From Chloroflexota bacterium (GTDB taxonomy: Bacteria > Chloroflexota > UBA4733): a stretch of 18,671 bases of DNA. The stretch's first letter is position 1. Every line of letters starts with the position of its first letter. Location: assembly GCA_025980355.1 (NCBI GenBank), contig JAICXR010000012.1, forward strand, positions 1 to 18,671, read 5' to 3'. Positions 6,701 to 14,160 of the stretch are shown piece by piece. The notes beneath the pieces were generated by a model. The model worked only from the letters and a program-made list of their open reading frames with translations. It was not told where the DNA came from and ran no database searches. Both the position numbers and the translations under genes were made by a program.

Positions 6701-8257
6701 ATGACCAGAGAAGGGCAAGCCGGGCTAGCTGCCGTCTCCCGCCGGACGGCGCTGCGCCTGAGTATCGCTGCCGTCGCCGCCGGCGGCACGGCGCTGCTCG
6801 CGGCCTGCGGCGGGTCGCCGGCAGTGACCGGCACGGCAAGCGTCGCCAGCACGGCCGCCGCTGCGACCACGGGGACAGCGAGCAGCGCGCCGGCCACGGT
6901 GAGCGCGGCCAGCACGAAGGCCGCCACGAGCGCCAGCAGCGCCGTTACGTCTAGTGCCACCGCCAGTAGCGCTGTGACGTCGAGCGCCGCCAGTGCCGCC
7001 GCGACGACCAGCGCCGCAGCAACGACATCCAGCACCGTCGCCAATGTCGTCCCCAAAGCCGGTACCGTGAACTTCTGGGCCTATATCTCGAACCCGGCGG
7101 AGGCGGGCCAATACGACGGCTACGCCAAGAAGTACGTCGCCGCAAATCCCGGCAAGCAGGTGGCGGTCTCGGGCACCGGCGGCGATTACTACACGAAGCT
7201 GGAGACGATGATGGCCAGCGGGTCGCCGCCGGACATGGTGATGTTGAACAACATCGTCTTCCCGTCCTACGCCGCCAAAGACACGCTGCAGGACCTCAGC
7301 TCCCTGATCGCCCGCGACAAATACTCGCTCGACGACTTCTACCCCATCACCTACACCGCCTTCGAATGGAAGGGCGCCAAGCTCGGCCTCTCCACGGACC
7401 TCTACGTCGTCGGCTTCTACTACGTGCCGCAGATGTTTCAGGCGGCCGGCATCAAGGAGCCGGACGCCACCTGGACCTGGAACGACGTCCAGGAGGCGGC
7501 GATCAAGCTCACCAAGCCGGACAAGAGCCAGTTCGGCGTCCGCGTCTACAACGACTACGCCCGCTGGTGTACGGTCACCTGGGACTACGGCGCGGACTTC
7601 TTCGACAAGGATGAGAGCCCGACCAAGGCCATGTTCGCGCAGCAAGGGGTGATCGACGCGATCACGCTCTGGACCAACATGGTGAACAAAGATCACAGTT
7701 CACCGTCCGCCGCCGATCTCAAGGCGAACCCGAACCTCGGCGGATTCTGGTTCGGTACCTACGCGATGGACCTCGTCGACGGGCCGACCATCCTCTCGCT
7801 CGTCCAGAAGAACAAGTCAAGCCTGGCTTGGGCGGTCGCGCCCTACCCGAAGGGACCGAGCGGCAAGAACACCACGGCGGCCTTCCCGGACGGCTTGCAG
7901 ATCCCCAAGGGCAGCAAGGAGACGGACAACGCCTGGGATTTCCTGAAGTACCTGGTCAGCCCGGACTTCCTCACCGGCTTCGCCGCCGACACCGGGCGCA
8001 TGCCGAGCCGGAAGTCGCTGGCCGAGGGGCCCGCCTACCAGAAGCCGTTCAAGGATGCCGGCGTGCAACACACCGACCAGATCCCGCTAGCGGCCACCTA
8101 TTCCCGCGTCGTCGCCAACAGCGGGGCCAACCTGGATATCCGGACCATCGCCAACAAAGAGATGACGCAGTCGTGGAATGGCACGCGCGCCGTGAAGGAC
8201 AGCCTCCAGGCGATCGACCAGCAGGTCCAACCTCTGCTTGACCAGCTGGCCAAGTAG
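6701..8257 (+). CDS. Extracellular solute-binding protein, family 1 (Tat lipoprotein)
   Basis: This is a periplasm-side or cell-surface binding protein of a sugar-type ABC importer. The N-terminus carries a twin-arginine motif (SRRTALRLS, Arg14-15) and a hydrophobic run ending in the lipobox LLAAC, so Cys36 should be lipid-modified and the protein exported folded by the Tat route. A linker of about 80 residues, almost only Ala, Ser and Thr, follows to about residue 119. The binding domain (VNFWAY, YYTKLETMMASGSPPDMVML, DTGRMPSRKSL) fits the maltose-binding-type fold; the substrate cannot be predicted. AAAGGA precedes both an ATG at 6701 and a GTG one codon earlier. No permease or ATPase gene is adjacent. 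It converges on a second SBP gene. Confidence 0.9.
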   Translation: MTREGQAGLAAVSRRTALRLSIAAVAAGGTALLAACGGSPAVTGTASVASTAAAATTGTASSAPATVSAASTKAATSASSAVTSSATASSAVTSSAASAAATTSAAATTSSTVANVVPKAGTVNFWAYISNPAEAGQYDGYAKKYVAANPGKQVAVSGTGGDYYTKLETMMASGSPPDMVMLNNIVFPSYAAKDTLQDLSSLIARDKYSLDDFYPITYTAFEWKGAKLGLSTDLYVVGFYYVPQMFQAAGIKEPDATWTWNDVQEAAIKLTKPDKSQFGVRVYNDYARWCTVTWDYGADFFDKDESPTKAMFAQQGVIDAITLWTNMVNKDHSSPSAADLKANPNLGGFWFGTYAMDLVDGPTILSLVQKNKSSLAWAVAPYPKGPSGKNTTAAFPDGLQIPKGSKETDNAWDFLKYLVSPDFLTGFAADTGRMPSRKSLAEGPAYQKPFKDAGVQHTDQIPLAATYSRVVANSGANLDIRTIANKEMTQSWNGTRAVKDSLQAIDQQVQPLLDQLAK

Positions 8258-8264
8258 AGATCGT

Positions 8265-8292
8265 GGGTGCGCCGAGCCCAATCGGCGCACCC
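8265..8292. terminator. Bidirectional terminator-like hairpin between convergent SBP genes
   Basis: GGGTGCGCCGA (8265-8275) and TCGGCGCACCC (8282-8292) form a perfect 11-base-pair stem with a six-base loop. It starts eight bases after one stop codon and ends 11 bases before the other, exactly where convergent transcription must end. Neither side has a run of T, so it is a strong stem without the classic tail, as often found in high-GC bacteria. Confidence 0.7.
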
Positions 8293-8303
8293 GACCGCCG
8301 GGC

Positions 8304-9815
8304 CTACTTCGCTGATGTCGTCTTGAGCAGTGTGTTCAGTTGGGCCGCTGCCTCCTTCGCCGCGTCCTGGGCGGACTTCTGACCCTTCTGAACGCTGGTC
8401 CACATGGCGTTGATCGGGTCGCCCCACTTCATGACGACCGGATTCCCGCCGTAGGCGGTCGCAAAGTCGATGCTCTCGAGGAAGGCCTTGGCGTTCTTGC
8501 CGGGGATGGCGTTGACGAACGCGCTCTCCGCCACGTCGCGGACGGCGGGGATGGCCTGGAACTCCGGCGCGTAGAAGTTCGCCATCGAATCCCGTCCGCA
8601 AAGGTATTTGAGCACGGCCCAGGCCCCATCTTTGTTTTTCGTCCCGGCGGCAATCGCGTAGCCTTCGCCGGAGAGCCAGGTGCCCCGCGTCTTGTCGCTC
8701 ATCCAGGGCATCGGCAGGAAATCCCAGTCCGCCCCCTGATAGGTTCGCAACACCGGGACGGAGAACGGTCCCACGTGGGTGAGGGCAAGTTGATCGGCGC
8801 CGAACAGCTTATAGTACGTACCAGATTGTGGGGCGAACTTGAACTTCCCATAGCTCTGGTCGTAGTAGAACTGCAGCGCGGCGATCGCCGGGGGCTGGTC
8901 GAGCAAGGACTTCGTGAAGTCCTTGTCATAGAATTGCCCGCCGAACATCCAGGTGTTCACCCAGAGGTTCCACATCCACTCGCCCCAGGCCTGGGGTTTC
9001 GCGTCGGGACTGGAGGTGAGGCGTTTGGCGAGGGCCACATAGTCGTCGTAGGTCCAGGCTTCCGTGGGAAAGGGGACACCGGCCTTCTGCAGCATGCCCT
9101 TGTTGTAGACCATGACGTGCGTATTGACGCCGTAGGGCAGGGCGTCGTAGTGCCCCTGATAGCGGAACAGGTCCAGCGCCTGCGGGTAGTAGGTGTCCGG
9201 CTGGATGGTCTTGTCACCGGCCACGAGACTGTCCAGCGTCAACAACTCTCCGGCGGGCGCGTGCTGCCAGAAGCCGACGCCCATCCAACCGATGTCCGCC
9301 GGGCTGCCACCGGCGGCCATGGTCGTGAACTTGGTATCGATGTCGCTCGGCGTTGGGATCATGGTCAACTTGACTTGCGGCAGCAACGTATTGATCGCCG
9401 TTTCCTGCTTCTTCATGCGCTGGATCGCCGGGTCGGTCGAGGTGTAGTAGAGCACGCTCACCGCACCGGACGACGTGCCCGGCGCCTGCGTCGCCGCGGC
9501 GGTGGCAGTCGCGGCCGATGCTGCGGTGGTGCTGGTCGTGGCGGATGCCACCGCGGAGGCCGACGTATTGCTGCTGGCGGCGACGCTGGCGGATGAAGCT
9601 TGCGTAGCCGTTGTCGTGGCGACAACCGTCGACCCGACTGCACTGGGCGACGTAGTGGCGGCGGAGGCCGCCGATCCGAGGGACGTGGAGACGGCCGCGG
9701 CGCTCCCGCCGCAGGCGGCGAGCAGCGCCGTGCCGGCGGCGAACAGGCCAGATGTGGCGACGCCACGCAAGAAGCGACGGCGCGCAACGGCTCCTGAAAA
9801 GTTGACTGATGCCAA
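8304..9815 (-). CDS. Extracellular solute-binding protein, family 1 (Tat lipoprotein), operon member
   Basis: This second sugar-type ABC binding protein is about 503 residues long. The N-terminus has ARRRFLRG (twin arginine, 12-14) and a lipobox LLAAC with Cys35. An Ala/Ser/Thr linker reaches to about residue 117, then a family 1 binding domain begins (VLYYTSTDPAIQRMKKQE, FTTMAAGGSPADIGWM, LPYGVNTHVMVYNKGMLQKAG). The start is uncertain. TTG at 9813-9815 has GAGAG six bases upstream and gives a typical short Tat signal; GTG at 9837-9839 would add eight residues. The gene lies 47 bases after the cysteine hydrolase gene and ends the operon, so it probably delivers the substrate handled by the upstream enzymes. 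The matching permeases and ATPase must be elsewhere. Confidence 0.9.
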   Translation of the reverse strand: MASVNFSGAVARRRFLRGVATSGLFAAGTALLAACGGSAAAVSTSLGSAASAATTSPSAVGSTVVATTTATQASSASVAASSNTSASAVASATTSTTAASAATATAAATQAPGTSSGAVSVLYYTSTDPAIQRMKKQETAINTLLPQVKLTMIPTPSDIDTKFTTMAAGGSPADIGWMGVGFWQHAPAGELLTLDSLVAGDKTIQPDTYYPQALDLFRYQGHYDALPYGVNTHVMVYNKGMLQKAGVPFPTEAWTYDDYVALAKRLTSSPDAKPQAWGEWMWNLWVNTWMFGGQFYDKDFTKSLLDQPPAIAALQFYYDQSYGKFKFAPQSGTYYKLFGADQLALTHVGPFSVPVLRTYQGADWDFLPMPWMSDKTRGTWLSGEGYAIAAGTKNKDGAWAVLKYLCGRDSMANFYAPEFQAIPAVRDVAESAFVNAIPGKNAKAFLESIDFATAYGGNPVVMKWGDPINAMWTSVQKGQKSAQDAAKEAAAQLNTLLKTTSAK

Positions 9816-9862
9816 GTGGGTCTCTCTTTCTGCGATCACCCGCTCACCCGAAAGGGAGGCGG

Positions 9863-10669
9863 TTACTGTTGGCGCTTCAGCGCACCGACAAACGTGTCGA
9901 CATCGAAGACGAAGCCGAAGGCCAGCGCCACACGCCAGAGCGCGATCTCCTTGCCCCGTTCTTCCCGCGCCGTCTCCCGATTTTCCACGGCCGTCACGGC
10001 CTGGCGCAAGGCCGAACACATGATGCCATGCTTCTGCATCTCGGCCATGCCACCGGGCGAGAGGAGCAAACACCAGTTGATGGCGAAGCCAGCATAGATG
10101 AGGTGATTGACCTGCGCCGCCCGACACAGCGCGAACAATTGGTTAGACGTGGCGGCGACGCCTTCCTCACCCACCGGGCGAGCCTCGGGGAGGAAGTCCA
10201 TGCATTTGGCGCCGCGGGCGATGTCGGGCTGGTTATGCAGCCCGGTGAAGACCCGCTCGGCCCGGAAGCGATCAAGCTGCTCCCGCACCGGGTCGCGTGG
10301 AGCTTGCTCTCGGCGTGGCGGCTCCGGCCCAGCCAGTGCACACGCCCGTTGGTAACCGGGATACGACCGGAAATAGTCGCCGCCGCCGACCACATGAAAA
10401 AGCGGTAATGGCGACGCTCGGACGGCGGCCAGGAGCGGGGGCAGGACGGTCCGGCTGATCTCGTAGGCCCGGGGGATGTACTCGACGGCACGATGCCAGC
10501 CGGGATACTCGGCGCGTGTCCCGCAGGAGTACGCGTGCATCAGCACCACCGCCGTGTGCTCGAGCGAAAGGGGGACCTCGGCGGTCTTCCAGCCGCCATA
10601 CCCTTCCCCCGGCACGTCGAGGCCAAAGTCGGCGTCGAACTGCTGGTAATAGTGGGCCGTGAGGCGCAT
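9863..10669 (-). CDS. Isochorismatase-like cysteine hydrolase (268 aa)
   Basis: The fold pattern suits the isochorismatase-like cysteine hydrolase superfamily. An early strand HTAVVLMHAYS begins the core, and SPLPLFHVVGG forms a second strand. Then a helix with NQLFALCRAAQVNHLIYAGFAINWC places a cysteine (Cys200) where the nucleophile sits, followed by a helix and strand ending in AVTAVENRETA. Family members hydrolyse amides and ureides. By eye, the usual first Asp is replaced by His45 and the usual Lys is not found, so activity may differ. The ATG at 10667-10669 follows the stop of the deacetylase-like gene by five bases; a GTG overlapping that stop (GTGA) is the alternative. Position in the operon suggests it acts on the same compound as its neighbours. 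Confidence 0.72.
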   Translation of the reverse strand: MRLTAHYYQQFDADFGLDVPGEGYGGWKTAEVPLSLEHTAVVLMHAYSCGTRAEYPGWHRAVEYIPRAYEISRTVLPPLLAAVRASPLPLFHVVGGGDYFRSYPGYQRACALAGPEPPRREQAPRDPVREQLDRFRAERVFTGLHNQPDIARGAKCMDFLPEARPVGEEGVAATSNQLFALCRAAQVNHLIYAGFAINWCLLLSPGGMAEMQKHGIMCSALRQAVTAVENRETAREERGKEIALWRVALAFGFVFDVDTFVGALKRQQ

Positions 10670-10674
10670 CGCCG

Positions 10675-12378
10675 TCACGCCCCTGCCCCGCCGAACGGCA
10701 ACTCCCCGGGCAGGTCCGCAACGCGCCGCCAAAAGGGAAAGCCCCAGCGCTCGACGCGTTCCCAGCCGGCGTCCTGGTGACCATCGGTGGAGTTGCCGGT
10801 GTCGAGCACGAGCACCGTGGCCGATGGCAGCACCCCCGCCGCCGTTGCTCGCAGCCGCCCTCCCCCGACGGAAAGGCGAACCTGCCGGCGGCCGCGTTCC
10901 CAGCGCCCGATGCGGTCACTGGTCCACCAGGGCATGCCCTGCTGCCGGGCGAAGGTGATCGCATGGCCCATGGCGTCGGCGACGCCGGGCTTGGCGACGT
11001 GCGCCGGGTGGAAGAGGAAATGGGCAACGCCGCCGCGGGCGCGCGTGCGCGAGATCAGCGGCTCCGCCAGCTCCGGCGGGGCCGCCACGATCAGGTCCTG
11101 GGCGAAAAGGTTGATCTCCAGTACGTCGAGCAGACGCGAGCCGTGCGCGGGGTCCTCTATCGGAAACCAGGGATGCGAGCCGCCGAAGAGGAAGCCGCAG
11201 TTGCCCTTCTTGGACGGGCCTTTGCACTGGTCGACTGTGATGCCGGCCGCCTCCATCCAGCGCCAGGGTTCCGTCCAGCCCTCCCAGCGCAGATAGTGGT
11301 TCTTGTTGGACGTGATCGCCGTCTCCGGCAATAGTTGGCGTAGCCAGCGCATTTGATCCTGGAAGCTGGCCTCGGAGAAGGTGGCATCCGGGTAGGCCGC
11401 GGAGTGGGCGTCGTAGTGGAGGCAGACCTCGTGCCCGTGCTCCGCCACCGTTTCGTAGAGGCGCATGGGATAGGTCTCGGGGGAACGGATGAAACACCAA
11501 CTGGAGTGGATGCCGTTGCGCTCGACCGCCTCCAACTCCTGCCAGCCGAGGGCCTCCACATTGCCGTCGGTGTCGTGCGAGAGCAACGCGACGGCAGGCA
11601 CGTCATCCGGCCAGTACCAGAGCAGCGGCAACGGCTCGCCGATCTCCTGACAGAGCGAGAACACGCTCCGCAGCAGCAGATCGCGCCAGTCGTCGCCAAT
11701 CGGCTCCAGAAAGCAGGGATTGCCGGCGACCACCGTCCGGTCCTGCTGCCAGTCGAGCACGGCACCGTCGTCGGTCTTGAGGATACCGTCGTCAATCGCG
11801 GCGCTGCCGTCCGGGGCCGGCGGGCCGTCCTGGTGGATGGGAATGCCCTGCTGGATATGCACCAACGTTCCCGGCAGGTCGGGCGCAATCAGCACCGCGC
11901 GAGGGGCACGGCAGAGCAGCGGCCGGCCCTGCTCTTTGTCGCCGCCGCGTTGCTCGAGCAACACGCGCGTGCCGGCGGTTGCCGTCACCGCCGCTCCGCC
12001 CCAGCAGTGCAGCGAACTCGTGACGCCGCCGGTGATCGGGTCGGCGCCGACCACCTGCCCGTAGCTCTCGCCCAGCGTGCCGGTCGAGCGGACCCCGAAC
12101 AACGCATCCATGCCGCTGGTCCCGCCGATCGCCAGTACCGCGCCGCGGCGGGCGAACGCGGCAATGGCTTCACGGGCATCGGCATCCAGCGGAGCGTCGT
12201 AGGGGAGCATGAGCAGACCGTGCGCCTCCAGCTCCCCGGGCAGGCTTTCGCGTGTCGCCGTGTCGTAGGTGATCCCCGCGTGGGCGAGCACCTCGCAAAT
12301 ATAGGGGGCGAACCAGGAGCGGCCCGCGTTCGCGGCGTCGCGGCCGTCGTGCGGCTCGAGGTAGACCAGCACGGTCAT
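10675..12378 (-). CDS. Fusion of amidotransferase-like domain and NodB-like polysaccharide deacetylase (567 aa)
   Basis: The N-terminal part (about 1-130) looks like the glutamine amidotransferase or ThuA-type fold: APYICEVLAHAGI, then HGLLMLPYDAPL and a GGTSGMDALFG turn, without an obvious catalytic Cys-His-Glu triad. The C-terminal part is NodB-like. VALLSHDTDGN (about 263-273) supplies the metal-binding Asp and HYDAH (321-325) gives the HxxxH pair. The later SNKNHYLRWEGW and HFLFHPAH resemble the downstream motifs of the fold. Such enzymes remove acetyl or other acyl groups from N-acylated sugars. No signal peptide is seen, so it probably acts in the cytoplasm on an imported molecule and not on cell wall. 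The ATG at 12376-12378 has AAGGA seven bases upstream. The stop nearly touches the next gene. Confidence 0.78.
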   Translation of the reverse strand: MTVLVYLEPHDGRDAANAGRSWFAPYICEVLAHAGITYDTATRESLPGELEAHGLLMLPYDAPLDADAREAIAAFARRGAVLAIGGTSGMDALFGVRSTGTLGESYGQVVGADPITGGVTSSLHCWGGAAVTATAGTRVLLEQRGGDKEQGRPLLCRAPRAVLIAPDLPGTLVHIQQGIPIHQDGPPAPDGSAAIDDGILKTDDGAVLDWQQDRTVVAGNPCFLEPIGDDWRDLLLRSVFSLCQEIGEPLPLLWYWPDDVPAVALLSHDTDGNVEALGWQELEAVERNGIHSSWCFIRSPETYPMRLYETVAEHGHEVCLHYDAHSAAYPDATFSEASFQDQMRWLRQLLPETAITSNKNHYLRWEGWTEPWRWMEAAGITVDQCKGPSKKGNCGFLFGGSHPWFPIEDPAHGSRLLDVLEINLFAQDLIVAAPPELAEPLISRTRARGGVAHFLFHPAHVAKPGVADAMGHAITFARQQGMPWWTSDRIGRWERGRRQVRLSVGGGRLRATAAGVLPSATVLVLDTGNSTDGHQDAGWERVERWGFPFWRRVADLPGELPFGGAGA

Positions 12379-12424
12379 CAAAGAATCCTTCCGTCCGGGG
12401 TTAATCCTCAATGCTCCGCGCGAG

Positions 12425-13702
12425 CTAGTGCAGATCGTCCGCGTGCCTCGCGACCTTGCGGAAGGCCTCGACGTACTGATCCAGCAGATCGCGGTCGGCG
12501 CGCGGGAAGGTTGGCAGGTTGATCCGGTTGCGCGGCGGCGCTTCCGTCACCGGCAGGGTGCCGGGGCCGTACCGCACGCGTGCCATACTTTCCGCGTTGG
12601 CCGGATGGTGGAATGCCGGGTGGGCCCGCTCGGTGAAGACGGGCTGGGTGTGGAGGCCGCCCCGGTGACGCAGCGTCGTGCCGCCGCTGACGCGAGCACC
12701 CTCGCGCTTCAGCGCCTCAACGAACCGATCGACCGGCAATCCGCCCAATGCCGTGGCGTCGTAGATCACCCGCGGCTGGCCGTAGTACACCCGCTCGATA
12801 TAGGGTGGGAGCACCGGCGCCTGCAGGCCGGGGAGTTGATCCAGGCGCTCCAACACGTAGCGGATATTGTCGTTGCGGCGCTGGTTACGGGCATCCAACT
12901 TGGCCAGCGCCACCCGCCCCAATGCGGCGGAGAAAGGGCTGATGCGGTATTTGAAGCCGTAGCTGGTGTGCTGGAAGCGCTGATTGGCCTCCGTCGGCAA
13001 CGTCCCGATGCGCTCGTAGTGGCCGAGCAGGATCGTTCGCTCGAAATACTCCTGATTGTTGGTGATGAGGACGCCGCCCTCGCCGGACGGACAGAGCTTG
13101 CTCGTCTGCAAGGAGAACGCCGCCACGTCGCCGAAGGTGCCGGTCCGGCGTCCCTTATACCGGGCGCCGTGGGCATGCGACGCGTCTTCCACGACCTTGA
13201 GCCCGTGCCGGCGGGCCAGGTCCATGATCGGGTCCATCTCGCACGGCATGCCGCCGCCGTGCATGGCGACGATCGCCCGGGTGCGCGGGCTGATCCGCCG
13301 GGCGATGTCCGCCGGGTCGATGTTCATGGTCGCCGAGTCGATGTCGGCGAAGACCGGGATGGCCCCGACCGCCAGTACCGGCATCGCCGTCGCCCAATAG
13401 GTCGCCGACGGCGCGATCACTTCATCGCCCGGTCCGAGGCCTAGCGCGAAGAAGGCGGCGTGCAGCGCCGCCGTGCCGTTGGTGTGGGCGACGGCATAGC
13501 GCACGCCATGATAGGCGGCGAACTCCTCCTCAAAAGCAGCACTGACCGGAGAGAGCGACCACTGGCCGCTCGTCGCCACCGCCGTGACGGCATCGATCTC
13601 TTCCCGCTCCACGATTGGCCAGCGCAGGGCCTCCGTCTGATCGAGTGTGACGGCGGGCGGGCCCCCGTGCAACGCCAGCCGATCGCCGATTGCTACAGAC
13701 AT
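12425..13702 (-). CDS. DegT/DnrJ/EryC1/StrS family PLP aminotransferase (425 aa)
   Basis: This fold type I PLP enzyme belongs to the sugar and aminocyclitol aminotransferase family. Motifs in order: TNGTAALHAAFFALGLGPGD (74-93, phosphate binding), PSATYWATAMPVLAVGAIPVF (98-118), VVEDASHAHGA (170-180, Asp173 to the PLP nitrogen) and FSLQTSKLCPSGEGG (196-210, Lys202 for the Schiff base). Family members transfer an amino group to keto-sugars, usually nucleotide-bound, or to inosose-type ketones. No nucleotide-sugar gene is near, so a free sugar or cyclitol in either direction is possible. The ATG at 13700-13702 has GGAAAGGAAGGGG upstream. It is the first gene of the minus-strand operon; 46 bases separate it from the deacetylase-like gene. 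Confidence 0.92.
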   Translation of the reverse strand: MSVAIGDRLALHGGPPAVTLDQTEALRWPIVEREEIDAVTAVATSGQWSLSPVSAAFEEEFAAYHGVRYAVAHTNGTAALHAAFFALGLGPGDEVIAPSATYWATAMPVLAVGAIPVFADIDSATMNIDPADIARRISPRTRAIVAMHGGGMPCEMDPIMDLARRHGLKVVEDASHAHGARYKGRRTGTFGDVAAFSLQTSKLCPSGEGGVLITNNQEYFERTILLGHYERIGTLPTEANQRFQHTSYGFKYRISPFSAALGRVALAKLDARNQRRNDNIRYVLERLDQLPGLQAPVLPPYIERVYYGQPRVIYDATALGGLPVDRFVEALKREGARVSGGTTLRHRGGLHTQPVFTERAHPAFHHPANAESMARVRYGPGTLPVTEAPPRNRINLPTFPRADRDLLDQYVEAFRKVARHADDLH

Positions 13703-13771
13703 CGCGGTGCCCCTTCCTTTCCAGCGCAGGCTCGCGCCGATCCATCGGTGCGGCGCCGTACCTGACTGGGT

Positions 13772-13777
13772 ATGCTA
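13772..13777 (-). promoter_or_regulatory. Possible -10 element for the aminotransferase operon
   Basis: On the minus strand TAGCAT lies about 70 bases before the aminotransferase start, inside the palindrome TGCTAGCA (13773-13780). No convincing -35 sequence was found at the right distance, so the call is weak. Confidence 0.2.
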
Positions 13778-13788
13778 GCACAAACGAA

Positions 13789-13861
13789 CGCTGTTGCCTG
13801 CGATCCTGAGGCCACCGATGTCGACATGTGAGAACAGCGCAACATCTGGTTCTTCAGGCAA
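13789..13861 (-). promoter_or_regulatory. Overlapping inverted repeats upstream of the aminotransferase operon
   Basis: On the plus strand CGCTGTTGCCTG (13789-13800) contains two overlapping arms. CGCTGTT (13789-13795) is the complement of AACAGCG at 13833-13839, and TTGCCTG (13794-13800) is the complement of CAGGCAA at 13855-13861. Only one of these 7-base pairings can form at a time. A palindrome ATGTCGACAT (13818-13827) sits between them. This could be an operator cluster or an attenuator-like switch, but chance cannot be excluded. Confidence 0.25.
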
Positions 13862-13922
13862 GACGGCGAGATTGGGGCAAACAGCATAGACCAGGCGGCC
13901 AGTTTACCCCGGAAATGGCTAT

Positions 13923-13999
13923 TGGTCGGGCTGGAGCGATTCGAACGCTCGACCCCTTGAACCCCATTCAAGTGCGCTACCAAACTGCGCCACAGCCCG
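13923..13999 (-). tRNA. tRNA-Pro (anticodon GGG)
   Basis: The gene is 77 bases long including an encoded CCA end. It folds into the full cloverleaf: acceptor stem CGGGCTG/CAGCCCG of seven pairs, D arm with AGTTTGGTA, anticodon stem CTTGA/TCAAG with loop ATGGGGT, and T stem GAGCG/CGCTC with loop TTCGAAT. Loop position gives anticodon GGG (complement of 13963-13965), reading proline codons CCC and CCT. The discriminator base is A, as expected for bacterial tRNA-Pro. It stands alone between the MBL-fold hydrolase gene and the aminotransferase operon; no clear promoter was found. Confidence 0.96.
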
Positions 14000-14160
14000 A
14001 ATTGTTTCGTGAAAGCGCCATGCGGCATTCAAGGACCTACTATCCGCCGCCACTGCTCACGACACGCTCAAGTGTACGACAGCGGCAGTCAGGACGCAAC
14101 CCCGGGGAAGATGCCGGATTGCCTCGCGGGCCGCGCCTGACCGCCGGCGCTCCGCCTCTA

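Noticed and set aside
8340..9596. Plus-strand open frame opposite the operon SBP
   Set aside because: The minus-strand protein has clear signal, lipobox and SBP motifs; the plus frame has no recognisable domain.
11353..12522. Plus-strand open frame opposite the deacetylase-like gene
   Set aside because: It is an antisense frame rich in Arg, Gly and Val and overlaps two real genes.
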